Assembly (NCBI RefSeq): GCF_001761485.1
Contig: NC_090771.1
Span: 434,001-498,000 of the forward strand
DNA length: 64,000 nucleotides
DNA from: Yarrowia lipolytica
Taxonomy: Eukaryota; Ascomycota; Dipodascomycetes; Dipodascales
Direction of reading: 5' to 3'
This document shows, piece by piece, positions 9,382 through 19,200 of the stretch (its first letter is position 1; every line of letters begins with the position of its first letter). Position numbers and translations under genes: made by a program. The notes under the pieces were generated by a model, which was not told the DNA's origin, searched no databases, and was given only the letters and a program-made list of their open reading frames with translations.

Positions 9382-11169
9382 ATGAGCGCTCTACTTCGAT
9401 CGTCCCTGCGTTTTAAACACATGTCCGCCGTCAACCGTCTCACACAACAGCTTCGACTGCTGACCGCCTCCGCGCCTCTCAGCGCAGCCAACACCGCCGG
9501 CAAGGCTCCTTTCAAGGTCGCCGTTGTTGGTTCTGGTAACTGGTGAGTAAAAAAAGACAGGAGTTTTCAAGGGATTCAAACGGGGGTTATATAATATAAC
9601 CCATCGACAACCGCGACATGGATGCTGAAACGAGAGCAACTAGACAAACAAACAAGCACGACACAACACATGGAACAGAGAAACACCACAGACCGCAGAT
9701 ACGGCTTCCTTTGGGTCACCCCCAACAGGAACACATACAGATCATGGTGAAATGGGCAATTCACAGAACTGGATGAGAAGACAGCAACAGAAGACGACAG
9801 AAGAAGTTATACAGTTGCACACGGCTACACTGACACGACACGCACCTCCTCTGCACTGCTTAACTCTACGAGTTTAATGAAGTGTTCGATGGGGAGTTTA
9901 GTGGAGTGGCGACAGTGGCAATGCGAGGTCTTCTGGAAGCATTTAAAAGTGTGAGAGCAATTCTAAGAGTCTCAAGAAGTACTCTATTTGCCTTCTCTTC
10001 AAGCCCCTCCTCCACCTTGAGCCCAGTCTGCTGTGAATGCCGTTATATGTCATCTGTCAGTCATTCAGCGCATTCGGCGTTGCCCCGTTTGTGACCTTTG
10101 GCCACTCACCTCCGCTTACCATACTAACATCAGGGGAACCACCGTCGCCAAGATTGTCGCCGAGAACTGCACTGCTCACCCCGAGCTCTTTGAGCCCGAG
10201 GTTCGAGTCTGGGTTCGAGAAGAGAAGGTCAACGGCAAGAACCTGACCGACATTTTCAACGCTGAGCACGAGAACGTGCGATACCTCCCTAAAATCAAAC
10301 TTCCTCACAACCTGATCGCCGAGCCGGATCTGCTCAAGGCCGTCGAGGGTGCCAACATCATCGTCTTCAACCTGCCCCATCAGTTCCTGGCTGGTGTCTG
10401 CAAGCAGCTCAAGGGCCACGTCAACCCCAAGGCTAGAGCCATCTCCTGCCTCAAGGGTCTAGATGTCACCCCCCAGGGTGTTTACCTGCTCTCCGACGTT
10501 ATCGAGAACGAGACCGGTCTCCACTGCGGTGTTCTGTCCGGGGCTAACCTCGCCACCGAGATCGCTCTGGAGAAGTACTCCGAGACTACCGTTGCTTACA
10601 ACCGACCCAAGGACTTCTTTGGCGAGGGTGATGTGACCAACGATGTGCTCAAGGCTCTGTTCCACCGACCCTACTTCCATGTGCGATGCGTTCAGGACGT
10701 CGCCGGTGTCTCCATCGGAGGTGCCCTTAAGAACGTTGTTGCCCTTTGCGCCGGTTTCGTCGAGGGCAAGAACTGGGGAGACAACGCCAAGGCCGCAATT
10801 ATGCGACGAGGCATGCTTGAGATGATCAACTTCTCCAAGCGATTCTTCCCCGAAACTGATATTAACACTCTTACAGTCGAGTCTGCCGGTGTGGCCGATC
10901 TCATCACCTCGTGCGCTGGAGGCCGAAACTTCAAGGTCGGCCGAGCATTCGGAAAGGAGAGCGGCTCCGGCAAGACCATCCAGGACGTGGAGAAGGAGCT
11001 TCTCAACGGCCAGTCCGCCCAGGGCGTCATCACATGCAACGAGGTCCACGAGCTGCTCAAGAACAAGAACATGCAGAAGGACTTCCCTCTGTTCGAGTCC
11101 ACCTGGGGCATTATCCACGGTGAGCTCAAGATTGATGATCTCCCCGAGATTCTTTACCACGCCAACTAG
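9382..11169 (+). CDS. GPD1: Glycerol-3-phosphate dehydrogenase (NAD+), two exons
   Basis: Reduces dihydroxyacetone phosphate to glycerol-3-phosphate, feeding glycerolipid and glycerol synthesis and NADH reoxidation. Exons are 9382-9542 and 10134-11169, giving 398 residues. The intron is 591 bp, with GTGAGT donor and ACTAACATCAG acceptor, and splits the Trp codon of the NAD-binding loop GSGNWG (residues 50-55). Downstream signatures include the catalytic-lysine block GGALKNVVALCAGF and the substrate-binding segment GVADLITSCAGGRNFKVG. The N-terminal 40 residues are basic and Ser/Leu-rich (MSALLRSSLRFKHM...) and may target an organelle; no clean PTS2 was found. Y. lipolytica GPD1 is known to contain an intron. 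A TATA-like box lies about 25 bp upstream. Confidence 0.96.
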
Positions 11170-12247
11170 ATAGATAGACTGTATTTTATTGCATATGAAA
11201 AAGAAGGAAAAGTCTGCGAGCGTAGCGGATGTAGATGTATCGTGATATCACGAAATTTCAGGTTATGTTCTTCTTGTTATGTGATGCTGTACACCTTATT
11301 TCATTTTACTTAGGAATGATAACTAACATGGCTGTTTCTTAGACATGTCAACTACTCAGCCCAGCAAGCCCACCATTCAGACATACCACACACATCCACA
11401 GAAGCAATTGCATGCCCCATCCACATGAAACATTGCTATCCCCAATATCCCCTCATATCTGTTGAGTCCCAAATACTCAATGCTCCCTTAGGCCGGTTGA
11501 GTGGGGCATCAACAGCCGCTCGCCCCGCACTCATACTATATGTACGGTAAAGGAGCACATGGCCCCACAATACGGGTATGTTTAGGAGGGAAATGGCATA
11601 TTGGGGAGGATTATTATATTACTTGATATGAAAACCAACGGTGACTGCGATCACACGGCTGGAAAGAACTGCAATATGGCTCGATAAGATAGCAATCTAT
11701 CTTTTTGAAGAGTCGTTCGCCTTACTGTAGTGGCGATTTAGGGTGGTCCTTGTTTGAAAGACTTGTGTCTCTGCTGTACAAGTAAAAGTACAGTATCTGT
11801 ACTGCAGCTACAGTAGCTGTCTAGAGCCCACACCGAATGGATTTCAGTGTCAGTGACAAGTATACAGTATGCACACAACTCCATAGTGCGACAGTTGAGC
11901 GTTTAATTGAAAGCAAATTGGGAATATTGAACAACAAATACCCCCACTGTATGTACACTCCCCCACTGTATGCAAGATTGCACACATTGCCTCGTATCTT
12001 AACTCGTATTGGTGCATCTGACCTTATAGTCATACCCATCAGACTACAGGATAGCCTTCGTACGAGGCATCAACTTGGCCTCCTATCCATGAACTATAGA
12101 AAAAACATCACGCCTCCGTCTTGTCCACTTGTCCACTTGTCCACTTGTCCACACGGTCCATAAAGATTATAATGCAATAACTATACTTGTACCTCCTTTT
12201 ATGTTCACATCCCTTCCATTGTCTTTTCAACATACCGCACTGGTCTG
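11170..12247. other. Intergenic between convergent GPD1 and Slx9-like genes
   Basis: About 1.1 kb, AT-rich, with no supported gene. It has several ACTTGTAC/GTACAAGT-type words (11770-11815, 12183-12193). A perfect octamer repeat (CTTGTCCA)x4 lies at 12120-12151, near the 3' end of the minus-strand gene. Confidence 0.5.
12120..12151 (+). repeat. Octamer tandem repeat (CTTGTCCA)x4
   Basis: Four exact copies of an 8-bp unit, in the 3' flank (about 100 bp beyond the stop) of the Slx9-like gene. It is a likely length-polymorphic microsatellite. Confidence 0.9.
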
Positions 12248-12909
12248 TTACATGTGCATCTTCTTGTCCTTGGGCTGAGCAGGCTCGTTCTGGGGAATCT
12301 GGGTCTTCAGGAACGCCTGAAGCGACGCAAACGGACTGGCCTGATACTCCTTGGAGTTGAGGATCTTGTTGAACCGCTTGGTCTCGGCCTTGATGATGGC
12401 CTCGTTACCTCGAGCATTCCGGGGATTAGGGGTATGATCCAGCTTTTCTCGTGTTCGGCCTCCGTTCTCGGCCTTGAGAGGGTCCAGAAGATCGTCGAGG
12501 TTGGCTGCAAGCGTCTCGGTCTCTCGAATTCGCTGACGTCGAGCTTCCTGTCTCTGTTGTCGCTTGATTTCCTTAGCCGTGGCACCATCAGCCATGATGG
12601 CATCAATGTCAGCAGGTGGCAAAGGAGTGCCCTTGTTCACCGAAGTCACCCCCTGGGAAACAGGTCGCATGGCAGCCTCGTTTTTCAGAGGGTTTCCGTA
12701 GTCGAACGGTCGATCATGAATGGGCTTCTTTCGTTTCAAATCAGCCTTGCTGATGCCTCCTCGCTTGGACAGCTTTGTGTGGTGTCGTTCTCGCTTGGCA
12801 GCAGCCTTGTCCTTCTTGGTGGCCTTGGCCTTGTATAGGAACTGTGTGTTTCCCTCGTTCTGTGTTAGATGGAGCTGTACAGCGTCTGGATGTCGTCTCT
12901 ACTCACCAT
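12248..12909 (-). CDS. Basic nucleolar-type protein, possibly Slx9-like; first exon is ATG only
   Basis: Exon 1 is just the start codon (12907-12909); the intron (12860-12906, 47 bp) has donor GTGAGT and acceptor CTAACACAG; exon 2 is 12248-12859. The predicted protein has 204 residues. The N-terminus is strongly basic (KAKATKKDKAAAKRERHH, KLSKRGG), a central helix has QQRQEARRQRIRETETLAANL, and the C-terminal block ETKRFNKILNSKEYQASPF resembles the end of Slx9/FAM207A proteins (pattern ExxRFxxxLxxxxFxASP), which act in ITS1 cleavage and 40S export. The family match is from memory and moderate at best; another ribosome biogenesis factor is possible. The splice model is strong because the open frame has no ATG upstream of the basic region. 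Confidence 0.6.
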
Positions 12910-13103
12910 TCCGTTAGTTGTGTGCTTTGATTTTACCCAGTATCAATTTCGCCCCATGCAAATATCGAATCTTTTCAAATAAGATTTACCAGTACCTCCC
13001 ACCTGCACTGGGTTACCCGGAGTACATGTACAGCAAATGACCCAATGTTAGTGGAACCATGGTATTAAAAGAACTCCACTCTACTACACAACACATACAC
13101 ACA

Positions 13104-13661
13104 ATGTCCCTTCAGATGCTGAGAAGCCGGGTTGCACTTGCCCGACCTACCCTCGTGCGACCCTCAGTTGGTCAGATGACCAAGCGATTCGCCGGAACCG
13201 CCCCCGTTCCCCTCACTTGGGAGCGATTCCTGCTTCTGCGAACCCGAAGACGACAGATCAACTTTGTGGCCTCCATTTTCACCGGTGTGGCCACCTCTGT
13301 TCTTGCATGGGGTTTCATTTCCGAGGCCGAGCTGGATCTCGAGCAGCAGGACGTCTTCTTCGGTCTGGATGCCTTCACCGCGGCTGGATTGGGTGTGGTG
13401 GCAGCTGGATTTATGGGCTCTCTCCTGGGCCCCACCATCGGCCAGCTCATCTTCAAGGCCACCAACTCCAAGCAGTGGCCCGCCTTCCTCATGAAGGAGA
13501 CCGACTTCCTGTCGCACATCCAGAAAAACCGAGTGAACCCTCGATACCAGTCCGTCTCCAACCCCGTGCCCGACTACTACGGCGAGAAGATCGGCTCTCT
13601 CAAGGACTACCGACGATGGCTGCGTGACTGCGCCAAGTACAACCGTGCCCGAGAGGTCTAA
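13104..13661 (+). CDS. PAM17: Presequence translocase-associated motor subunit Pam17
   Basis: Pam17 is an inner-membrane protein that helps organise the TIM23 import motor (Pam16/18 module). The product from the ATG at 13104 is 185 residues, close to the yeast length. It starts with a basic presequence ([20 protein letters not shown]), then the conserved [17 protein letters not shown] block, two membrane spans (around [18 protein letters not shown] and [19 protein letters not shown]) and the matrix tail containing [16 protein letters not shown] and [21 protein letters not shown], both hallmarks of the family. An in-frame ATG at 13059 is less likely because the codons between do not look coding. 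It is divergent from the Slx9-like gene with a 194-bp promoter region between them. Confidence 0.95.
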
Positions 13662-14043
13662 ATGTATATAGTAAACAATGATCTGAAATGGAGTGTAGTA
13701 TGTACACATGGAGCGTGCATGGAGGGCAATATGAGAGCAATTGCTGGACTATGCCATTATAGTGGCAATTGAGTATGAAACGAAGAGATAGGTGCAATAG
13801 AACAAATGTGTTGTAATGGCCATGTACTGAAAGCACCCAAGTTCCTCAAATCACCCAAGTTCCTCCACATGTCTCGAATCAGAAGTCAATCTAACATCGG
13901 AAGTCAATCTAAGAAGTCAATCTATGACCACAAATAGATAACAAGTACAGCCCCAATGGCAAGACTACTGTACATACTTGTAGTATACGCGTGTTAATCT
14001 ATATTTCCAAGTTGTACATGCTATGACTGTGTGTTAAACTCAC
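13662..14043. other. Short convergent intergenic region with direct repeats
   Basis: Lies between convergent PAM17 and CTNNBL1. It holds two copies of CACCCAAGTTCCTC (13834-13847, 13852-13865) and three copies of GAAGTCAATCTA (within 13881-13924), plus ACAAGTAC/ACTTGTA words near 13943-13983. No gene was seen. Confidence 0.6.
13833..13924 (+). repeat. Two adjacent short direct-repeat families
   Basis: CACCCAAGTTCCTC occurs twice, then RGAAGTCAATCTA three times (13881-13893, 13899-13911, 13912-13924). The copies are exact or nearly so, which suggests recent slippage or a 3'-end sequence tolerant of duplication. Confidence 0.8.
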
Positions 14044-15636
14044 TCACTTGCTCTCAAGCAAATAATCCAACATGCCAACTATATCCTTGTTGTTCTTCAT
14101 CATCTCCTGATACTCATTGCTATCATCATCCCAGCCAAGGTACCGAGCCTTGTTATCTCTCTCCTGCTTGAGCACCTCTTTGTCCACCTCAATATCCTGA
14201 CCCTCTACTTTCATCCATGCAAATATCGTGTCCAGAACCACCACCAGCCTGCTTCCTAGCATCTCCATGTCAGTCACGATCTCCTCAGTGTCCTCCTCAT
14301 TGGCCAATGCACTCTCCAGTGCGGGAATCATGGTATCTACAGCCTGTTGTGTGTCATCTCTGAGCTCCTTAAGCTCATCCAACTTAGCCTTGTCCATCTT
14401 GGCTATCACTCTGACTCGTTCAGGCGAATCCGAAGGCAAAAGACGCAGCAGAGAAGCATATATGGCCCACAGAAACTCCCCATATTCACTATAGGTCTTG
14501 TAATGCTTGTTCTTGCCTGCCTTGAGAGCCTTGAACAAAACACCCAAACCCTTGGCTTGCACAAACACTGTAGCCAACTCCGTGGAATCATAAGAGTTCA
14601 GAGCAGCCTTGATAATACGAGCAGCATGCTTCTTGATCCACTTGCCCTCTCCTCCCATGAGCCTCACCATGGCATCCACACCCTCAACTTCAGCGAAAGC
14701 TGCTCGTCCGGAAGGACTGGTGAGAATATATGCGAGGATACCAGCTATCGATCCAGCCAGTTCCTCCTCGTCCCCCTTGGTGGGATCTTTATCAACGTAG
14801 GCCATCAGGTATTTGATAAGTGCTTCCACTCGTTCAGCAGACACTCCGGTTCGATACTCGTACTTGGTGAGCCAAGTAAGACAGTAATCAGCCATGGTTG
14901 ATCTATCATGCAAAAGTAGGGGTGATTTCTTGTCGGCGAGAAGATCCAGAAACTTGGGGAAGATGTGCGTTCGTAGCTGTGGGGTGATATCGTCCTCAAC
15001 AAACATAACGTCTCCCATGTCGAGAATATACTGGATCTGTGTAGGATCAATCCTGACGATTTTGTCGGTCAGTTCCATGATGTAATCGATGAAGTCGTCG
15101 TTAGACCATAGAGACCTAGTGAGGGCATCGGGATCAGCGAAATCGTTGGTGCGAGTGATGAGCTCGTGGAAGATCTCACAGGTGATGAGTGCAATGTCGA
15201 GGTTGGGATGGTCCAGAAGCTGCATCAAAGACACATGACATTCAAAGTCGGACACAAATCGTTTGTAGACAGTTATAAAGTCGTCATCATCTGTGGTAGT
15301 AAGCACACTGAGAGCTCGAATGGCCTTCTCAAGCTCCACTTCAGAGTCCATGAACTTCAGAGGTTCATTAGCAAACAATTCTCGTTTCTCCGTGTTTGAA
15401 GTAATAGCACGTTCGAGGTCAAGAACAAGACCCTTCAGCCAGTCAGCCTCCTGGGGGCCATCTTTGTGTTCGTCTACCAACTTCTGGATTGCAAATCGTT
15501 CCTCAATGTGTTCATCTTCAATTTGGGGCGACTTTGGCAATGATGCCTCCTCCTCGGGCTGTGCGTCGTCATCCGTCTTGCGTCGCTTAGCGCCGTCGAA
15601 ACCAGCGTTTTCAAACACACTGTCGATTGAAGCCAT
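14044..15636 (-). CDS. CTNNBL1: Beta-catenin-like protein 1 (armadillo, spliceosome-associated)
   Basis: A 530-residue protein starting at the ATG at 15636; the frame continues upstream but only into Tyr/Ser-rich non-coding-like sequence. CTNNBL1 binds the Cdc5/Prp19 complex of the spliceosome through an armadillo fold. The N-terminus holds an NLS-like KRRKTDDD (from residue 17) and an acidic segment. The body shows family blocks DFECHVSLMQLLDHPNLDI, CEIFHELITRTND, SPLLLHDRSTMADYCLTWL-type and GEGKWIKKHAARIIKAAL, and the C-terminus ends with the family helix QERDNKARYLGWDDD. S. cerevisiae lacks this gene, so its presence suits a basal yeast. It is divergent with SYF2, another Prp19-complex-associated factor, across 575 bp. 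Confidence 0.93.
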   Translation of the reverse strand: MASIDSVFENAGFDGAKRRKTDDDAQPEEEASLPKSPQIEDEHIEERFAIQKLVDEHKDGPQEADWLKGLVLDLERAITSNTEKRELFANEPLKFMDSEVELEKAIRALSVLTTTDDDDFITVYKRFVSDFECHVSLMQLLDHPNLDIALITCEIFHELITRTNDFADPDALTRSLWSNDDFIDYIMELTDKIVRIDPTQIQYILDMGDVMFVEDDITPQLRTHIFPKFLDLLADKKSPLLLHDRSTMADYCLTWLTKYEYRTGVSAERVEALIKYLMAYVDKDPTKGDEEELAGSIAGILAYILTSPSGRAAFAEVEGVDAMVRLMGGEGKWIKKHAARIIKAALNSYDSTELATVFVQAKGLGVLFKALKAGKNKHYKTYSEYGEFLWAIYASLLRLLPSDSPERVRVIAKMDKAKLDELKELRDDTQQAVDTMIPALESALANEEDTEEIVTDMEMLGSRLVVVLDTIFAWMKVEGQDIEVDKEVLKQERDNKARYLGWDDDSNEYQEMMKNNKDIVGMLDYLLESK

Positions 15637-16211
15637 GGTTGAGATTGTAGATGGTTGGTCTGCGCGTTGAGTTTCACGCACTATATTTGAAAGTTGTGCA
15701 TGAAGGTGCATTCGAGAAAATCGGTGGGGAGTCCTAAGTCGATACTTGTACGAGCACTTGCAGTAATATATTGAAGAGAATAAAGAGGAATGTGGTAATG
15801 TAGTACTTGAGGTTAACACTTCAAATATGACACGTTTTTCTCTTCTGACTTCTCTGAAGCATTGCTTTGATGGACTCTATACGCACAGGTTATGATCTCA
15901 AGCTCAAGTTGAGGAAGAATTAACTAAACGTGCCACTTGAGTTATATACTTCTGTTTCATTTTTAGTTGAAGGTGGCGCTGGAATAAGACCTTCATTAAC
16001 AGACCCAATAAGTTGTGAAATATCAAACTTGCCGAGTAGAAAAAAGGTAGTTCCTCAGGGTCTAGAATATGGAAGTTGTCAAGTTTCAGCTTCCCAGAGC
16101 CTCTGAAATACGCTCGTCTCGCCTCCCTTCACACCACCGCATCACATCCGCCGTGCATAATCACCGTTATTTTTTATTTAGATTCAATCACCTTCGCATC
16201 ACATCATCATC
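15637..16211. promoter_or_regulatory. Shared divergent promoter region of CTNNBL1 and SYF2
   Basis: 575 bp between two head-to-head genes for spliceosome components. It is AT-rich around 15830-16060 and has ACTTGTAC at about 15743. No strong TATA box was seen on either side. A shared regulatory region is inferred from gene orientation alone. Confidence 0.5.
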
Positions 16212-16910
16212 ATGGCGAAAAAGGCGGAAAACAAGAAGGAAAAGAAGGCGGCTGAAGCCAAGCCATCGGCGGAGGACGCCAAGGCCGCCCGTCTGGCACG
16301 GCTCAGTGCCATCAGACAGAAAATGAACGATTCATCGACGTCCAACAGAAAAGCACTTTTCGAAGAGGACAAGGACCTCAAGGTGAACAAGCGGGCGGAT
16401 GCGCTACTGGAGCGGAAACAGCAGGAGGCTGAGTTTGAGCTGGAAAAACTGCAGGCCGAGGAGCGTGGAGAGGACTTTGATAGAAAACGAGCATGGGACT
16501 GGACAGTCAAGGAGACGGAGGAATGGAAGGAGAAGAAGGAGCGCAAGCGAGAACGTGAAAGCCAAAGTGGTGTCCACGACATGTCTTCGACCGCGCAGAG
16601 AGCATACGAGAAAGATCTGGCCAGTTTTAAGCCCGATCTGGAGACATACGAGAAGGAAAAGGAGACTGGCTTACATCATACGCCGTCTTTCAACCATAAA
16701 CCCACACCTGAGGCTCTGGATCGACTCGTGAACGGACTCACCAAGGGCGACAAGCAGCGAATGAAGCGACGGAAGCAGGCAGGAGCCGACGATCAGCATG
16801 CAACGTACATCTCCGACAAGAACAAGCAGTTCAACGAGAAGCTCAACCGACAGTACGACAAGTACACCAAGGAGATCAGAGACAACTTTGAGCGAGGAAC
16901 AGCCTTGTAA
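16212..16910 (+). CDS. SYF2: Pre-mRNA splicing factor Syf2
   Basis: A component of the Prp19-associated (NTC) complex active in spliceosome activation and catalysis. The 232-residue product is highly charged and mostly helical. After a Lys/Ala-rich start it has LARLSAIRQKMNDSSTSNRKALFEED, RKRAWDWTVKETEEW (the family core around the WDW-like motif), STAQRAYEKDLASFKPDLETY, and the C-terminal block ISDKNKQFNEKLNRQYDKYTKEIRDNFERGTAL, all diagnostic of Syf2. Length matches the yeast protein (about 215). No intron is needed. Confidence 0.96.
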   Translation: MAKKAENKKEKKAAEAKPSAEDAKAARLARLSAIRQKMNDSSTSNRKALFEEDKDLKVNKRADALLERKQQEAEFELEKLQAEERGEDFDRKRAWDWTVKETEEWKEKKERKRERESQSGVHDMSSTAQRAYEKDLASFKPDLETYEKEKETGLHHTPSFNHKPTPEALDRLVNGLTKGDKQRMKRRKQAGADDQHATYISDKNKQFNEKLNRQYDKYTKEIRDNFERGTAL

Positions 16911-17057
16911 GCTGCGGCTAGTGGCCCATTATTTATTGATCAATACAGTAATACAGTGTATAAGAGACGGTCTAGGTATTGTAGTATTGGAGCAATCTAC
17001 TCATGAGTACAAGTGTTGCTACATTAGTATTAGTACAGTAATATAAACAGAGGGAAG

Positions 17058-18371
17058 TTATTGGTGATACCCGTTAGAGGAAGAATTATCCCATTCCTGC
17101 CAGTGGCTTCTGACTGCGTCGATATGTGAACTGATATTCAAATGATAGGTGGCAGCCATGCCCTTGACAAATTCAAGAGCCTCGCTTCGATGCGCGGGCT
17201 CTACAAGCGATTCAAGAGCTATTCGTAGGGCAAACATGGCCCCTGAAGCCAGCCATTCGCAAATATTGGTCTTTACGATACCAAAGATGCGCGAGGCGTG
17301 ATGAACGGTTGTGGGCTGCCGCATGTACATCTGCGAAAGGGGCACACTGGGATCACACCTCGAGGCAATGAGCATGAATGAGTGGTACATGCACATGGCG
17401 GTGATTCCTTTTCGCTCGACAATGTATATGCACGGAAAGAGCGGGCTTTCAGTCTCCATGACGGTAGTGGGTCGCATTGGTTCCGGTACTGAGCCGAACC
17501 ACACGTCTGCGTCTTCACAGAGGGCCTGAAACGACTTGTGGAGCTCGTTCTCAACCGTCTCCTGCTCGGTCAGCACCCTTGGAACACAAGAGAAGGTGTG
17601 TAGCTTGGCCAACAGATAGTGGATGCGTCGAAACCACCATGTAGGAGACGCTGTTTCAGGAGAGCAATATGACAATCCTAGAAGGTCAAACCACTCGTCT
17701 GGGTCCCAGAACACGGGAAGCGAGTGTCTGATGGCCACCAGGGTATCGTTGAATATGTTGGCCCAAACACACATACGTGCTAATGGTGTCAGCTTTGTAG
17801 GCATGCCGTTCGAGTCGTGTGTGTAATCCAGATCAGCCATGAGAGCCCTCGATCCAGTGAGATGAATATAAGTATCCTGGGCACCATCTGACGACAGATC
17901 GTAGATATTGAGCAGCACAGAGGCACACAAACACGCCTCGTCGTCCTTGGGAACAGCTGTCAGCGCCTGTAGAAGAGACATGGTGGCTCTTCCGTGCAAC
18001 CTCAGGGCCTGCTCTTCGGTTATTGTCCCTCTCTTGGCCAGAACAATGCTGCCAATGGCCACTGCCGCGTGCATGATACACGTGCACTCCACTGCTATCT
18101 GGGGGAGTACCTCTGTCGTCATGGGGTACTCTGTGAGTCCTGCCAAAACCTCTCCGATCACGTCGATGAATGACTGTAGACACAGTGCGTCCAAGGCATC
18201 CATTTTAACGTGCTGACCGCGAGCAGGCCCTGCCAGTTCGGTCGTGTTCAAGGGCACCAGTAGCAGTGTAGCAGCTGCACTTCTCATAGTCGCGGCGGTC
18301 ATATGATCTACCCTCAGCCGCCGTTTATCCTCGTGTTTCCATGGCGTCTGATATACTTGTTGCGAGTTCAT
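17058..18371 (-). CDS. Fungal-specific transcription factor domain protein without a zinc cluster
   Basis: A 437-residue protein starting at the ATG at 18371. The body resembles the helical 'fungal transcription factor domain' (Fungal_trans_2 type) found C-terminal to Zn2Cys6 DNA-binding domains: hydrophobic helices with LCLQSFIDVIGEVLAGL, CIMHAAVAIGSIVLAK, LRLHGRATMSLLQAL, and GSRALMADLDYTHD. No CX2CX6C zinc-cluster pattern is visible in this frame, and the upstream 29 codons of the open frame add none. It may have lost the DNA-binding domain or have a distant upstream exon. Target genes are unknown. Confidence 0.6.
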   Translation of the reverse strand: MNSQQVYQTPWKHEDKRRLRVDHMTAATMRSAAATLLLVPLNTTELAGPARGQHVKMDALDALCLQSFIDVIGEVLAGLTEYPMTTEVLPQIAVECTCIMHAAVAIGSIVLAKRGTITEEQALRLHGRATMSLLQALTAVPKDDEACLCASVLLNIYDLSSDGAQDTYIHLTGSRALMADLDYTHDSNGMPTKLTPLARMCVWANIFNDTLVAIRHSLPVFWDPDEWFDLLGLSYCSPETASPTWWFRRIHYLLAKLHTFSCVPRVLTEQETVENELHKSFQALCEDADVWFGSVPEPMRPTTVMETESPLFPCIYIVERKGITAMCMYHSFMLIASRCDPSVPLSQMYMRQPTTVHHASRIFGIVKTNICEWLASGAMFALRIALESLVEPAHRSEALEFVKGMAATYHLNISSHIDAVRSHWQEWDNSSSNGYHQ

Positions 18372-19200
18372 CTTGTGTATGTGCGAGGGGTGCGTAGCGA
18401 GTGTGAGTGGTGAAGCGATCAACGGGCTCGATAGTACCGTGGCTGCTACGTTGGGCACAAGCTGCGAGCGGTGAAACTTATGCAGGGCGCATCACCAACT
18501 TAATCAATGTATCATCATGTCAACTTCATAACACCGAGTTATGGGCAACTTGCTGGGGAAGAGGAGTCGATAAAACGGTTGCAACTGGGTCATACACTCG
18601 TATTTACAGACCACACTCTCCTCCTACTGCCATGACTTATAATACCTGATTTGGTTAGACTTTGATTTACGTTGGTTATATGAAAGCTACATGGGGGTCG
18701 GCCGAAGCCTGGTACGCGTCATATTGCCTCTAGAAAGGAGTTAGAAGCTCTGATCCAGTTGTTGAAGCCTGAATCAACTAGACCAACTGCTAAAAACTTT
18801 CAAAATTCACAAAAAAGAGCGAGTTTTGAACAAACCTCGAACTATCGGCTAAACAACGGAGAAGGATAAGCTAAATGCTCTTTAACCTCTCGGTTGTTCG
18901 GGAGCAGGGCGTCTGAGAGACACTCCTGCTCATGGTAGAGCTCTCTGAATGAGAAACGGGTGCCCAGAATCAATTCTAAAGGTACAAAATAACCCATATC
19001 ACCAGTGGAAGTGTTCCACCGATATTATTACGGCCTGTCTAACTTGCACCTATAAGTTCCTTTCTAAACGTTCGGTTAACTCTATTAGGCACCCCCCGCT
19101 GAATTAGGACCGGCTATGGCAAAAGTAAAGAGTGCACCTATCTCGGTGGATTATCAGTCACTCATTAATCATCAATGTCTATTTGCTACTTGTTACTAGT
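18372..19200. other. Intergenic between two minus-strand genes
   Basis: 830 bp holding the promoter of the transcription-factor-like gene and the 3' flank of the FAH-family gene. It is AT-rich near 18660-18870. No gene or repeat was recognised. Confidence 0.5.

Noticed and set aside
9382-9480. PTS2 peroxisomal signal in the Gpd1 N-terminus
   Set aside because: The closest string (RLTQQLRLL) lacks the His/Gln at position 8 of the consensus.
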